DNA from: Bacillota bacterium
GTDB lineage: Bacteria > Bacillota_E > RBS10-35 > JAJYVN01
Assembly: GCA_021846605.1 (NCBI GenBank)
Contig: JAJZWQ010000013.1
Coordinates: 1-31,382, forward strand
Direction: 5' to 3'
DNA length: 31,382 bases
Made by a program: the position numbers and the translations under genes. The notes under the pieces are model-generated. The model was not told the DNA's origin. It was given only the letters and a program-made list of their open reading frames with translations, and searched no databases. Positions 8,200 through 15,838 of the stretch are shown here, one piece after another. The stretch's first letter is position 1; the number at the start of each line of letters is the position of its first letter.

Positions 8200-9501
8200 T
8201 CAGACCGCCGTTTTGCCGGTCAGGTAGCCGTGGTCGGTCTGGTCCAGGGAAGCCAGTGTGCTGTGCATCGGGTCGGCACCCGTGACGATCTGATAGAAGG
8301 CGGAGTCCACGGCGGACTGCACCTCCTGGTAGGCCGAGGCGACCGGACGCGGGGCGGTGTACGGGGAGGAGGCCTCCTGGATCGAGACGGCCTCGGCCGG
8401 GTTGGCCTGCAGCCAGTTGGAGGGGATGGCGGCGGCGCCGGCCGCGCTGACCGGGGCATAGCCGCTGTTCATGGCCCAGTACGCCTGCTGCGTGGGGCTC
8501 ATGAACCACTGCATCCACTCCCACGCCGCCTGCTGGTCCGCGGCGGGGTTGCCCGTGAAGATCACAAAGCCCAGGCCCTGCGCCATATTGGCCGAGTGGC
8601 CCGAGGTACCGGCCGGGTAGGCGAAGGCACCGACCTTGAACTTGCCGCCCGCCGTGGCCAGGATCTTCTGGTACCCGGCCGAGGTGCCGTCGGCGATCGC
8701 CAGCTTGCCGGCGCCGAAGTCGCTGCGGATCGTGCTGCCGTGGGCCAGGATCATCCACTTCTTCTGATACAGCGTGCGGAAGAAGCCGAAGGTGGTGAAG
8801 CCGGCGGTGGAGTTGAAGGCGGTGGCGGTGCCATTGCTACCGGGGGCGAGGTAGTGGCCGCCGTTGGCGCGGAAGGCGCTCAGGATATGGGCGGTGCTGT
8901 CTTTGAAGGCCAGCGGGGTGACGCCCAGCGCCGCCAGCTTGGGAAGGATGGCCTCCAACTGGGTCCACGTGGTCGGTGGCTGCACCCCGGCCTGCTGGAA
9001 CAGCGACTCGTTGTAGAAGAACTCGCTGACCTTGAGGTCCGCCTGCAGCCGGTACTGCTGGCCGTTCACCTGGCCGTTGGCCTGCACGGCCGGATACAGG
9101 CTGGAGAGGGGCAGGGGATTGTTCCCCGTCTTGCCGCTCATCAAGGGGTTGAGGGGGATGACCGCACCGGAAGACACATACTTGTTGTCGTAGTGGCTGA
9201 TCTCGGCGATCAGCGGCGGGGTCCCGGCGGTGACGGCCGCCAGGGCCTTGGTGCTGGCCTTGGTGATGTTCAGCTTCACCTGCACGTGTGTGTGGCTGAT
9301 ATTGAACTTCTTGATCAGCGCGGACATGGTGTTGGCCACCGGGCCGCCGGCGTGGGACTCCCAGAGCGTGACCGTGATGGGCCCGGTCGAGGCCGCGGGC
9401 GTCGCAGCCGCCGAGGCGCATCCGGACAGCAGCAGCAGTCCCCCCAGAAGGCCCACGCGGAAGCGATGCGCTGGACGCCGCAATGTGCGTCGGTCGAACA
9501 C
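8200..9501 (-). CDS. ABC transporter carbohydrate-binding lipoprotein
   Basis: A 433-residue family-1 solute-binding protein. The GTG start at 9501 is preceded by AAGGAG with a 10-base spacer. A signal peptide ends in a lipobox (LLLLSGC, Cys28), followed by a short Ala/Thr/Ser linker and the typical first strand (ITVTLWESHAGG). Other family features are PPLIAEISHYDNKYVSSGAVIPL, TWTQLEAILPKLAALGVTPLAFKD, and a C-terminal WEWMQWFMSPTQQAYW region. It should bind an oligosaccharide or monosaccharide and deliver it to the two permeases encoded immediately upstream (gap 55 bp). The beta-galactosidase gene downstream suggests a galactose-containing ligand; this is inference. No ATPase gene is present, so a shared MsmK/MalK-type ATPase encoded elsewhere probably energises uptake. 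Confidence 0.92.
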   Translation of the reverse strand: MFDRRTLRRPAHRFRVGLLGGLLLLSGCASAAATPAASTGPITVTLWESHAGGPVANTMSALIKKFNISHTHVQVKLNITKASTKALAAVTAGTPPLIAEISHYDNKYVSSGAVIPLNPLMSGKTGNNPLPLSSLYPAVQANGQVNGQQYRLQADLKVSEFFYNESLFQQAGVQPPTTWTQLEAILPKLAALGVTPLAFKDSTAHILSAFRANGGHYLAPGSNGTATAFNSTAGFTTFGFFRTLYQKKWMILAHGSTIRSDFGAGKLAIADGTSAGYQKILATAGGKFKVGAFAYPAGTSGHSANMAQGLGFVIFTGNPAADQQAAWEWMQWFMSPTQQAYWAMNSGYAPVSAAGAAAIPSNWLQANPAEAVSIQEASSPYTAPRPVASAYQEVQSAVDSAFYQIVTGADPMHSTLASLDQTDHGYLTGKTAV

Positions 9502-9556
9502 GACTCGTTCACTCCTTCGTCGCTTGCTGGGCCCTGCCAGCGGTGGTCAACCGCCC

Positions 9557-10384
9557 CTAACCGGTCAGCCCCCCCTCCAGGTCGCCGATGACGGCAGCCA
9601 TGATCTGGCGCCGCGCGGCGACGAAGAGGGCGACCAGGGGTACCACGGAGATCAGCACCGCCGACGCCATCCGGCGCCAGTCGGACTGGTAGGTCTGGCT
9701 GAAGTGGGCCAGGACGACCTCGATCGGCTGGATGGCGCGCGTGCTGGTCACGATCAGCGGCCACTGGAACTGGTTCCAGGTGGCGATGGCGACCAGCAGG
9801 GCCACCGCGTAGGTGATGCCCCGCGCCAGGGGGAAGGCGATGTACCAGAAGTAGCGGAACTCCCCGCAGCCGTCGATGCGGGCGGCGTCGCGGTAGTCCG
9901 CGGGCAGTGTGAGGAAGAACTGGCGGTACAGGAAAATCCCAAAGCTGTTGAACAGCAGCGGAAGCACCTCGGCCAGGTAGGTGTTCAGCAGGTGCAGGCT
10001 GTGCACGACCAGGTAGCGCGGCACCAGCAGCGCCTGCTCAGGCACCATGGCCCCCGCCAGCAGCAGCAGCATGGTGGCGTCGCGCCAGCGGAAGCGTCCC
10101 TCGGCCAGGGCATATCCCGCCAGCGCCGAGGTGATCACCGTGAACAGGATGGTGAAGGCGGTCATGCCGCCGGAGTTGGCCAGGTAACGCCACCAGGGGA
10201 AGGACACCCAGGCGGCGACCAGCGGCTGGAGGTCGAAGTGCGGCAGGAGGGTGGGCGGGATGCGGTAGACATGGCCGGGCAGGTTGGTGGCGGTGACCAC
10301 GATCCAGTACACCGGAAAGACGAAGAGCGCCGCGACCACCACCTGCACACCGACCTGCAGCCCCCTGATCCAGGCGCGCACCAA
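9557..10384 (-). CDS. Carbohydrate ABC transporter permease (MalG type)
   Basis: A 275-residue integral membrane protein with about six hydrophobic segments, beginning with VGVQVVVAALFVFPVYWIVV. It carries the permease EAA-like loop (YRDAARIDGCGEFRYFWYIAFPL), which contacts the ATPase subunit, and the NQFQWPLIV segment common in MalG/UgpE-type proteins. Start: TTG at 10384, 9 bases after AGGAGG; a GTG one codon later (10381) is equally possible. It forms a heterodimeric channel with the permease encoded just upstream, 16 bp away. Confidence 0.93.
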   Translation of the reverse strand: MVRAWIRGLQVGVQVVVAALFVFPVYWIVVTATNLPGHVYRIPPTLLPHFDLQPLVAAWVSFPWWRYLANSGGMTAFTILFTVITSALAGYALAEGRFRWRDATMLLLLAGAMVPEQALLVPRYLVVHSLHLLNTYLAEVLPLLFNSFGIFLYRQFFLTLPADYRDAARIDGCGEFRYFWYIAFPLARGITYAVALLVAIATWNQFQWPLIVTSTRAIQPIEVVLAHFSQTYQSDWRRMASAVLISVVPLVALFVAARRQIMAAVIGDLEGGLTG

Positions 10385-10400
10385 GGACCGCCCCCTCCTG

Positions 10401-11423
10401 TCAGCGGTAGAAGACCCAACGGCTGCTGACGACCTTCTGCACCAGCGTCCAGCCCATGATCAGCGCGAACAGGACGACGCTCATGGCGGCCGCCAGGCCG
10501 AAGAACTGGTACTTGAAGGCGGTGTAGTAGAGCAGGACGGCGTCGGTGGTGGTGCTGTAGGCGGGGCCGCCCGCGCCGCCGTGGGTGCCGCCGGTCATCA
10601 GGAAGATGTAGCCGAAGGACTGCATGTTGGCGATCGTGGACAGGACCGTCACGGCGAAGATGCTGGGAGACATCAGGGGCAGGATGACGCGGCGCAGGCG
10701 GGTCCAGGCACCGGCGCCGTCCACGGCCGCGGCCTCCAGCACCCCCTTGGGGATGCGGGCCAGGGCCGCGATCATGATCAGCACATACAGGCCGACGGAA
10801 TGCCAGATGGTGGTCAGCGACACCGCCGGCAGGGCCCAGGCTGTCGACTCCAGCCAGTTCGGGCCGGGTAGGCCCAGCCAGTGGAGCAGGGAGTTGGCCA
10901 GACCGAACTGCGGGTTGAAGATCCAGACCCAGATCAGCGACGTGGCGATGACGGGGGTGATGTGCGGGAGGAAGACCCCGGCCTGGAGCCAACCGGTGAC
11001 CCGGTTCACCGAGCGCGCCAGCACCAGGGCCAGCAGGATGGAAAGCACGACCGTGGGCGGAACGACCATCAGGGCGTAGAGGGCGGTCTTGCCGATGCTC
11101 CGCCAGTAGAGGGGTTGGGCGAACAGTTGCGCGTAGTTGTGCAGTCCCACCCAGTTGGAGGCGGTCAGGGTAAAGTTGAAGTGCAGCAGGCTCACCACAA
11201 ACAGGGAGATCGTGGGCCACCCGACCATCAGCGCAAAGGTCGCCAGGCTCGGCAACAGATACACCATCCACCACAGACGCCCCAGGCCGCGGAGACCCCG
11301 CCGGGCCTGGACGTGGGTCCCCGCCTCCTCCAGCGGGAGGGCGGCGCGGGTCGCGATCGACGACAGTCCCTTCACCTCCACGCGGCGTATGCGCGCGGTC
11401 ACCGTCGCCGAGTCTACGGACAC
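10401..11423 (-). CDS. Carbohydrate ABC transporter permease (MalF type)
   Basis: A 340-residue membrane protein of the MalF/UgpA group. An Arg-rich cytoplasmic N-terminus (about 55 residues) precedes the first membrane segment (LWWMVYLLPSLATFALMVGW). Five more segments follow, with the EAA loop (LEAAAVDGAGAWTRLRRVILPLMSP) and a NWVGLHNYAQLF segment typical for the group. It pairs with the MalG-type subunit to move sugar through the membrane. The assigned GTG start at 11423 lacks a strong Shine-Dalgarno sequence, so the true start could lie a little further inside. It is the first gene of the permease-permease-binding protein-beta-galactosidase set. Confidence 0.92.
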   Translation of the reverse strand: MSVDSATVTARIRRVEVKGLSSIATRAALPLEEAGTHVQARRGLRGLGRLWWMVYLLPSLATFALMVGWPTISLFVVSLLHFNFTLTASNWVGLHNYAQLFAQPLYWRSIGKTALYALMVVPPTVVLSILLALVLARSVNRVTGWLQAGVFLPHITPVIATSLIWVWIFNPQFGLANSLLHWLGLPGPNWLESTAWALPAVSLTTIWHSVGLYVLIMIAALARIPKGVLEAAAVDGAGAWTRLRRVILPLMSPSIFAVTVLSTIANMQSFGYIFLMTGGTHGGAGGPAYSTTTDAVLLYYTAFKYQFFGLAAAMSVVLFALIMGWTLVQKVVSSRWVFYR

Positions 11424-11638
11424 GACGGACGGGGCCGGTTGCGCCAGCGGGGAGATCGTGTGCAGGCACGGCGAACGTTCCGTGAAGATTGTGGGATGAG
11501 AGGGGCGCAGGCCGTGCGGCCCTACGCCTCATGACGCATGGGGGCGGGGCGCGAGGAACCCCATGTCGGATGGGCTGATTCTACGCACCGTGTGCGCGTT
11601 GGGGGTGTGCGGGGGGCACGGAGAGTCTGGCCGTCGGC

Positions 11639-12580
11639 TCAGGCGTCCAGGCGGTCGACAAGCGCGCGCGCCAGCCGCAGGTGCTCGGCAGGGATGTCGT
11701 CGGGAACCGAGCACCCGCCGGCCAGGATCAGGCGCCGGCCGCCCGTCTGGCCCACCGCATCCCGCATCTCCACCCGGAGCGCGGACTCGTCCCCGCGCAC
11801 GACCGGCCCCGCTTCGTCGATCCCGCCCATCACCACCCGGCCGGGCAGGGCACGCGCCACCTCATCCAGCGGGATGCCGGTCTGGCGGTCGCTCCAGGAG
11901 AACACCTGCACCGGGTAGTCGGCGGCCAGCCGCCAGCGCAACCCGCGGGGACCGTGCATGTGGGCGATGTTGCACCACCCTGGCGCACAGGCCTCCAGGA
12001 CCGCGAGGTCGAAGGGCCGGCCGAAGGCACCGTAGACCTCGTCACCGTTTAATAAGGCGTCGCCCTGCCCCGCGGTGGCGAAGTACACGCCATCGGCGCC
12101 GGACGCCAAGGCGGCCTGGCACAGGGCGGCCGAGTTCTCGGCAATGATCCGCAACCCGTGCAGCACCGCGTCGGGGTCGCTCCGCAAGAGCCCCAGAAGT
12201 GGTGCGGCGCCACCGGCAAAGCGCAGGGCGATGGCCAGCGGCGAGAAGACGGTCATCAGCACGACATGGCCCGGGGCGCCACGCCGCACCAAGCGGACCG
12301 CCTCGGGCATTCCGCCCAGGGACTCACCCGGCCGGGTCCCGAGCTGCGGCAGGGCCCGCCAGTCGGCGGGGGCGCCCAGCGGGAGCGGCGCCGGCTCCGG
12401 GTAGGGCAGGTCCGGCATGATCTTGCAGATGTCGAAGTCGAAGTCCTCCGCAAACGCCAGTGTCGCCGCCGCCAAGGCCTCTGGCGAGCCGGCGGGCCGG
12501 AAGTGGTGCCAGAGCACGAGCGGGGGCCGGTCGACGGGCTCCCCGGACAGCGCACGTCGAACGCGTTCCCCGTGGGTCAT
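11639..12580 (-). CDS. Uroporphyrinogen decarboxylase-family protein (UroD/MtaA-like)
   Basis: A 313-residue protein resembling the UroD/MtaA superfamily. The ATG at 12580 follows a GGGAG motif by 7 bases; the frame stays open far upstream, but that part looks non-coding. It begins MTHGERVRRALSGEPVDRPPLVLWHHF, close to family starts, and has DFDICKIMPDLPYP, the His-containing NIAHMHGP segment, and the SWSDRQTGIPLDEV ... VVMGGID segment near the C-terminus. True UroD makes coproporphyrinogen; MtaA-type relatives transfer methyl groups to thiols using cobalamin. No heme genes lie nearby, so heme synthesis is unlikely. Related proteins of unknown role are often found beside sugar-catabolism genes. 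It lies 215 bp upstream of the permease genes on the same strand and may belong to the same regulon. Confidence 0.82.
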   Translation of the reverse strand: MTHGERVRRALSGEPVDRPPLVLWHHFRPAGSPEALAAATLAFAEDFDFDICKIMPDLPYPEPAPLPLGAPADWRALPQLGTRPGESLGGMPEAVRLVRRGAPGHVVLMTVFSPLAIALRFAGGAAPLLGLLRSDPDAVLHGLRIIAENSAALCQAALASGADGVYFATAGQGDALLNGDEVYGAFGRPFDLAVLEACAPGWCNIAHMHGPRGLRWRLAADYPVQVFSWSDRQTGIPLDEVARALPGRVVMGGIDEAGPVVRGDESALRVEMRDAVGQTGGRRLILAGGCSVPDDIPAEHLRLARALVDRLDA

Positions 12581-12798
12581 GCCGCCACTCCCTCGCTGTT
12601 GGCTCACCTGCCTCCATGCTACGGTCCCCGGGAGCCGGGCGCTCCGGCCGTACGGCCATGGAGGGTAGGTCCATTGGTGCCGCCTGGAGGCCCGGAGGGG
12701 GCGGGCGGAAGGCTGCGCCGCTGCGTCACGGCAATCGGGCCTGGGCCCCCGCGTCCCTGGCGGTTGGTCTGGCGGGGCTGTCCGGGCGCCGGCGCGCG

Positions 12799-14628
12799 CT
12801 AGCCGGGGATGGTGGAACTCCCGGTCCCCGACGACGTAGCCGTCGACGCGCCGCCCGTCCCGACACCTGCGGTGGCCCGGGCATATCGCCCGTCCTGGAA
12901 GAGCCAACCGGAGTCCGGTCCGTTGCCCTGGGGCACGAAGATCTCATAGGGGGTATCCGGGGCCGGCTGCTGGATGAGGGGTGGAGAGGTCGTCCCCACC
13001 CCCACCATCTGTCCGATGAGGGTGGCCTGGGTGCTCCCCAGGCGATACACGGATACGGCGGTCCCGGCGGGCGCCCCGGCGCGTTCGGGCGGCACGTTGG
13101 TCCAGAGGACGAGCGAGGTGCTGCCGTCGCCCGTGAGATCGCCACAGGCCACCGGCATCGTCCCCATGGCCAGTCCCGGCATGCTGATGCCCGTCAGGGT
13201 CGTGCCAGCCGGCGTGCGGACCTGCACGGTGGAGGTGCGGGCCTCAAAGGTGAACCCGTTGTTGCCCATCGGTTGCACCGGACCGACCGTCCAGGTCACG
13301 GTGTCGCCGCCACAGGTGAGCGAACCGTGTGCCGACGCGGACTGGGCGGGAGAGCCCGGGTGCAGGATCGTCGGGGTCTGAAAGTGCACGGACTGCTCGG
13401 CAAGGATCGCGGGGCCCGTGGAACTCGAGCCGACGGTGTACCGCAGGACCCGCACGATGGTGCCGTCGGCGCGCTCGTCGACGACGACCCAGTCCTGGCC
13501 GTCGGCTCGCCGCCAGGCATCGGCGATGCTGAAGGCCATGGTGGGTGCGGGCACCGTCGCGGCGGTACGGGCGCGCGCCGGGTGGAGCACGCGGCCGGCA
13601 TCCGCCCAGGCCTGGAGCAGCTGGCCCCGGACCAGCGCCCGCCAGAGCGTGCGCCAAGGACCCAGGACCGGGGCCGGGGCCGGCGGACGCAGCAGCGCGT
13701 TCTCGCGCCGCGCCACCAGCGCCTCGGCCGCAGATGGGGAAACGGGCGCGGATGCGGCGGCCGGCTGCTCCAGGCTGGCGTCGACCACGAGCCGCAGGGA
13801 GTCGAACAGCCCGGTACAGGTCACCAGTTGCAGGACAGCCGGCCCACCGTGCGGCGACAGCACCGAGCCGTCGGCGGGCTGGACGCTTTGCGCGCCGGTG
13901 ACCACGTAGGTGAAGGTGCTCTGCGGGGTCTGGAGGATCACCCTGTCGCCGGGCACGAGGCGATACAGGTTCTGGAAGACCGAGCCCCAGATGTTGACGT
14001 GGCCCAGGATCACCGCATTGCCGCGGGCGCCGGGCAGGGCGGAACCCGCCACATGCGCCGGCCCCCGTTGCAGTAGCCCATTCCAGGCCGACGAGTCCAG
14101 CGGCACGCCCTGCAGCACATAGGTGTCCACGCCGATGGCCGGGATGACCATGCGGGCCAGGGGCCGCCCGGGCTCCACCGCCGGGGGCGCGGCAGACGTG
14201 CCGCTGCCGCTCATGGATGTGCCGTTGGAAGCGGCGCCCCTCGCCAGGGTGGTCTCCGGCGGGTCGGTCGCGGCCGCGCCGCGCTCCTCCTGGGCGAAAC
14301 GCCGGGCCGCCGTCGCCTGGGCGACGGCGTTCCAGCCCGCAGACCACAGGGGGGTGGTGGCGAGGACCGTGCCCACGCACATGGCCGCCAGTCCCCCCGT
14401 CAGGCGCGCCGTTCCCCACCCCAGCCGGGCCGCGCGCGACGGCGGCGCCTGGTGGCGCGCATGCCGTCGTCCCTGTTTGCGGGCACGGCGCGATGGAATC
14501 GGGATCCTCCCCGTCGGGTTGTTCTCCGAACCGGCATCGGGCGCCGCGCCGGTCCGCCGCGCGTCGACAGGGGCCGCACTGCGGCCATCCCGCCCGGCGT
14601 CCTTCCCCGGTCGTACCCCCGTCGCCAC
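12799..14628 (-). CDS. Sortase with long C-terminal extension
   Basis: A 609-residue protein, much larger than common sortases (about 200-300). GTG start at 14628, preceded by AAGGAG with a 10-base spacer. Order: Arg-rich cytoplasmic tail (1-70), a single membrane anchor (about 75-95), a linker, then the sortase barrel (about 155-285). The catalytic residues are visible: His210 in ILGHVNIWGSVFQNL, Cys271 in LQLVTCTGLF, and Arg279 in SLRLVV. It should cleave a sorting signal and attach the protein to the cell wall or to another subunit. Beyond residue 290 come about 320 extracellular residues unusual for sortases: Pro/Ala-rich linker, a beta-rich region, the CGDLTGDGSTSLVLW segment resembling an FG-GAP/VCBS-like calcium loop, and a Gly/Ser/Thr-rich tail. 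A substrate gene (15042-15488) lies just upstream on the same strand and a second at 21892-22686. Confidence 0.88.
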   Translation of the reverse strand: MATGVRPGKDAGRDGRSAAPVDARRTGAAPDAGSENNPTGRIPIPSRRARKQGRRHARHQAPPSRAARLGWGTARLTGGLAAMCVGTVLATTPLWSAGWNAVAQATAARRFAQEERGAAATDPPETTLARGAASNGTSMSGSGTSAAPPAVEPGRPLARMVIPAIGVDTYVLQGVPLDSSAWNGLLQRGPAHVAGSALPGARGNAVILGHVNIWGSVFQNLYRLVPGDRVILQTPQSTFTYVVTGAQSVQPADGSVLSPHGGPAVLQLVTCTGLFDSLRLVVDASLEQPAAASAPVSPSAAEALVARRENALLRPPAPAPVLGPWRTLWRALVRGQLLQAWADAGRVLHPARARTAATVPAPTMAFSIADAWRRADGQDWVVVDERADGTIVRVLRYTVGSSSTGPAILAEQSVHFQTPTILHPGSPAQSASAHGSLTCGGDTVTWTVGPVQPMGNNGFTFEARTSTVQVRTPAGTTLTGISMPGLAMGTMPVACGDLTGDGSTSLVLWTNVPPERAGAPAGTAVSVYRLGSTQATLIGQMVGVGTTSPPLIQQPAPDTPYEIFVPQGNGPDSGWLFQDGRYARATAGVGTGGASTATSSGTGSSTIPG

Positions 14629-14897
14629 GCTATCAGCGCTCCTTCAACTCCCGCCCAGCGGCGCCCGGGCGCCAAGTCCCATCCGCCGCCCTCTGGTGCT
14701 GGACTGGACGTCCTCCCCACGGCGAAAGCCGGGGATTCCCGGTGATCGCCCACCGGGGCTTCCTGCCTTGCCGGGTCTGCCTGCTCATCATGGCCCCCGC
14801 GGGTCTTAGCGCCCCTCCACCGGCAGCCGCCGCCAGCCCGGCGGCCAATGGCTTGGTTCCGCGTGGTTTGCGCGGCGTGGTGCCTCGAACGTTTTGC

Positions 14898-14919
14898 GCG
14901 CCAGAGGGCTCTCTGGCGC
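14898..14919. other. Perfect 9-bp stem-loop in the sortase leader
   Basis: GCGCCAGAG pairs perfectly with CTCTGGCGC around a 4-base loop, with further partial pairing outside (TTGC/GCAA). It lies about 270 bp upstream of the sortase start. No U-run follows on the minus strand, so it is not a textbook intrinsic terminator. It may still end transcription of the upstream gene or act in the sortase leader. Confidence 0.5.
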
Positions 14920-14954
14920 AACGCCATACGTTCCGTTGCCCAGGTGTTGACCAG

Positions 14955-14963
14955 ATTCTACCA
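14955..14963 (-). promoter_or_regulatory. Candidate extended -10 promoter element for the sortase gene
   Basis: The minus strand reads TGGTAGAAT, a TGn-extended -10 box (TAGAAT), about 330 bp upstream of the sortase GTG. No clear -35 is visible. The very similar TGGTAGACT precedes the tryptophanyl-tRNA synthetase gene. Confidence 0.35.
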
Positions 14964-15041
14964 CGCCCGCGGGCACGGGGCGATTGGGAACTGATCGGCT
15001 TATCCCCATGGCTGCCGCCAGGGGCTCCCGCGTCTGTCCGG

Positions 15042-15488
15042 TCAATGGCGTTCGCCGCGGAGCAGCCGCCAGCCCCCGAGGACCGCGCCCAACCCGAGCA
15101 GGGCCAGGATCCCGCCAGCCACCGGCAGGAACGGGTTCTGCCCCGTCTTGGGGATGCCCGCACTGCTCGTGCTGGACGACGTCGAGCTCGAGGCCGTGGA
15201 ACTGGATGCGGTGCTGGAGGACGTACTCGACGTCGTGCTCGAGGCCGTGCTGCTCGGCGTGGTCGAGGAACTCGACGTGGAACTGGTCTGGCTCGACGTG
15301 CCTCCCCCGGCGCTGGAGGTGCCGCTCACGCTGGAGGTGCCACTACCGGCCGTGCTGGACGACGTGTTGGCGGACGTCTTGGCGCACCCCGCCGCAACAA
15401 CCAGGGCGGCACCGAGAACGCTGGCGGCGAGCAGCCGGGAGCGGCGTCGGGCCCGACCTGAGACGGAGACCACACTCGGGGAAGCCAT
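15042..15488 (-). CDS. Small Ser/Thr-rich protein with both lipobox and sortase signal
   Basis: A 148-residue exported protein starting at the ATG at 15488, preceded by AAAGGGG. Residues 12-35 form a signal peptide ending in a lipobox (VVAAGC, Cys35), predicting N-terminal lipidation. Residues 36-109 are almost only Ser, Thr, Gly and Ala, a flexible stalk with no folded domain. Residues 112-116 are IPKTG, followed by a hydrophobic segment (FLPVAGGILALLGLGAVLGG) and a basic tail, the classical tripartite sortase sorting signal. If both signals work, the protein is tied to the membrane at one end and to the wall at the other. It lies upstream of the sortase gene on the same strand and is presumably its substrate. 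Alternatively Cys35 is not lipidated and a signal peptidase I site is used. Confidence 0.85.
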   Translation of the reverse strand: MASPSVVSVSGRARRRSRLLAASVLGAALVVAAGCAKTSANTSSSTAGSGTSSVSGTSSAGGGTSSQTSSTSSSSTTPSSTASSTTSSTSSSTASSSTASSSTSSSTSSAGIPKTGQNPFLPVAGGILALLGLGAVLGGWRLLRGERH

Positions 15489-15838
15489 ATCCAGAACCCC
15501 TTTCTGTCGGCGCAGGTCCTGCGTCGCGTCTGCCCCTGCGGACCCGGGTCGTTCGCGTGGCCGCCGACCCTTCACCCGATATCGCATTCGCAGTGAAATC
15601 GTCGATGGTGGGTGTTGGATTGCTAAGCTGGAAACAGGCCGCGCACTTTCCCCGGGCCCAGGACGCCACGCGAGGCGCGTTGCCGGCCCTCCGCTGTGGC
15701 ATAGACGGCTGTTGAGGCATTCTGGTTCCCGACACGGACACGATTCTTGTCGCCTGCGCGCGGAACGTGGTCTGGAGGTATGGTTCGGATGCGTGGCCCC
15801 GCTCTGCCCATGGCCACGCGTACCAGGGAGGGTCCGCC
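15489..15838. other. Divergent intergenic region
   Basis: These 350 bp separate the divergently transcribed sortase-substrate gene and the large lipoprotein gene and should hold both promoters. A moderately AT-richer patch at 15590-15640 includes TGCTAAGCT on the plus strand, a possible extended -10, but no full promoter can be assigned. No gene is supported here. Confidence 0.4.

Larger units (their letters stand above)
14629..15041. other. Intergenic region upstream of the sortase gene
   Basis: About 410 bp between the double-anchored protein gene and the sortase gene, both minus strand. It contains a strong hairpin (14898-14919) and an extended -10-like element reading towards the sortase (14955-14963). 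The open frames are Arg/Pro/Gly-rich and match nothing I recognise. Confidence 0.45.

Noticed and set aside
5908..9591. Very long plus-strand open frame (over 1200 codons) opposite the beta-galactosidase and binding-protein genes
   Set aside because: It lies antisense to two well-supported genes, its translation is rich in Arg, Gly, His and Gln with no family features, and such frames are expected at this GC content.
11473..11480. GAACGTTC palindrome upstream of the permease genes as a LacI operator
   Set aside because: Only 8 bp are symmetric, flanking bases do not match, and no similar site appears near the LacI operon.
15148..15360. Short tandem-repeat array or CRISPR-like repeat
   Set aside because: The repetitiveness comes from Ser/Thr codons of the stalk of the sortase substrate; units are irregular and there are no spacers.
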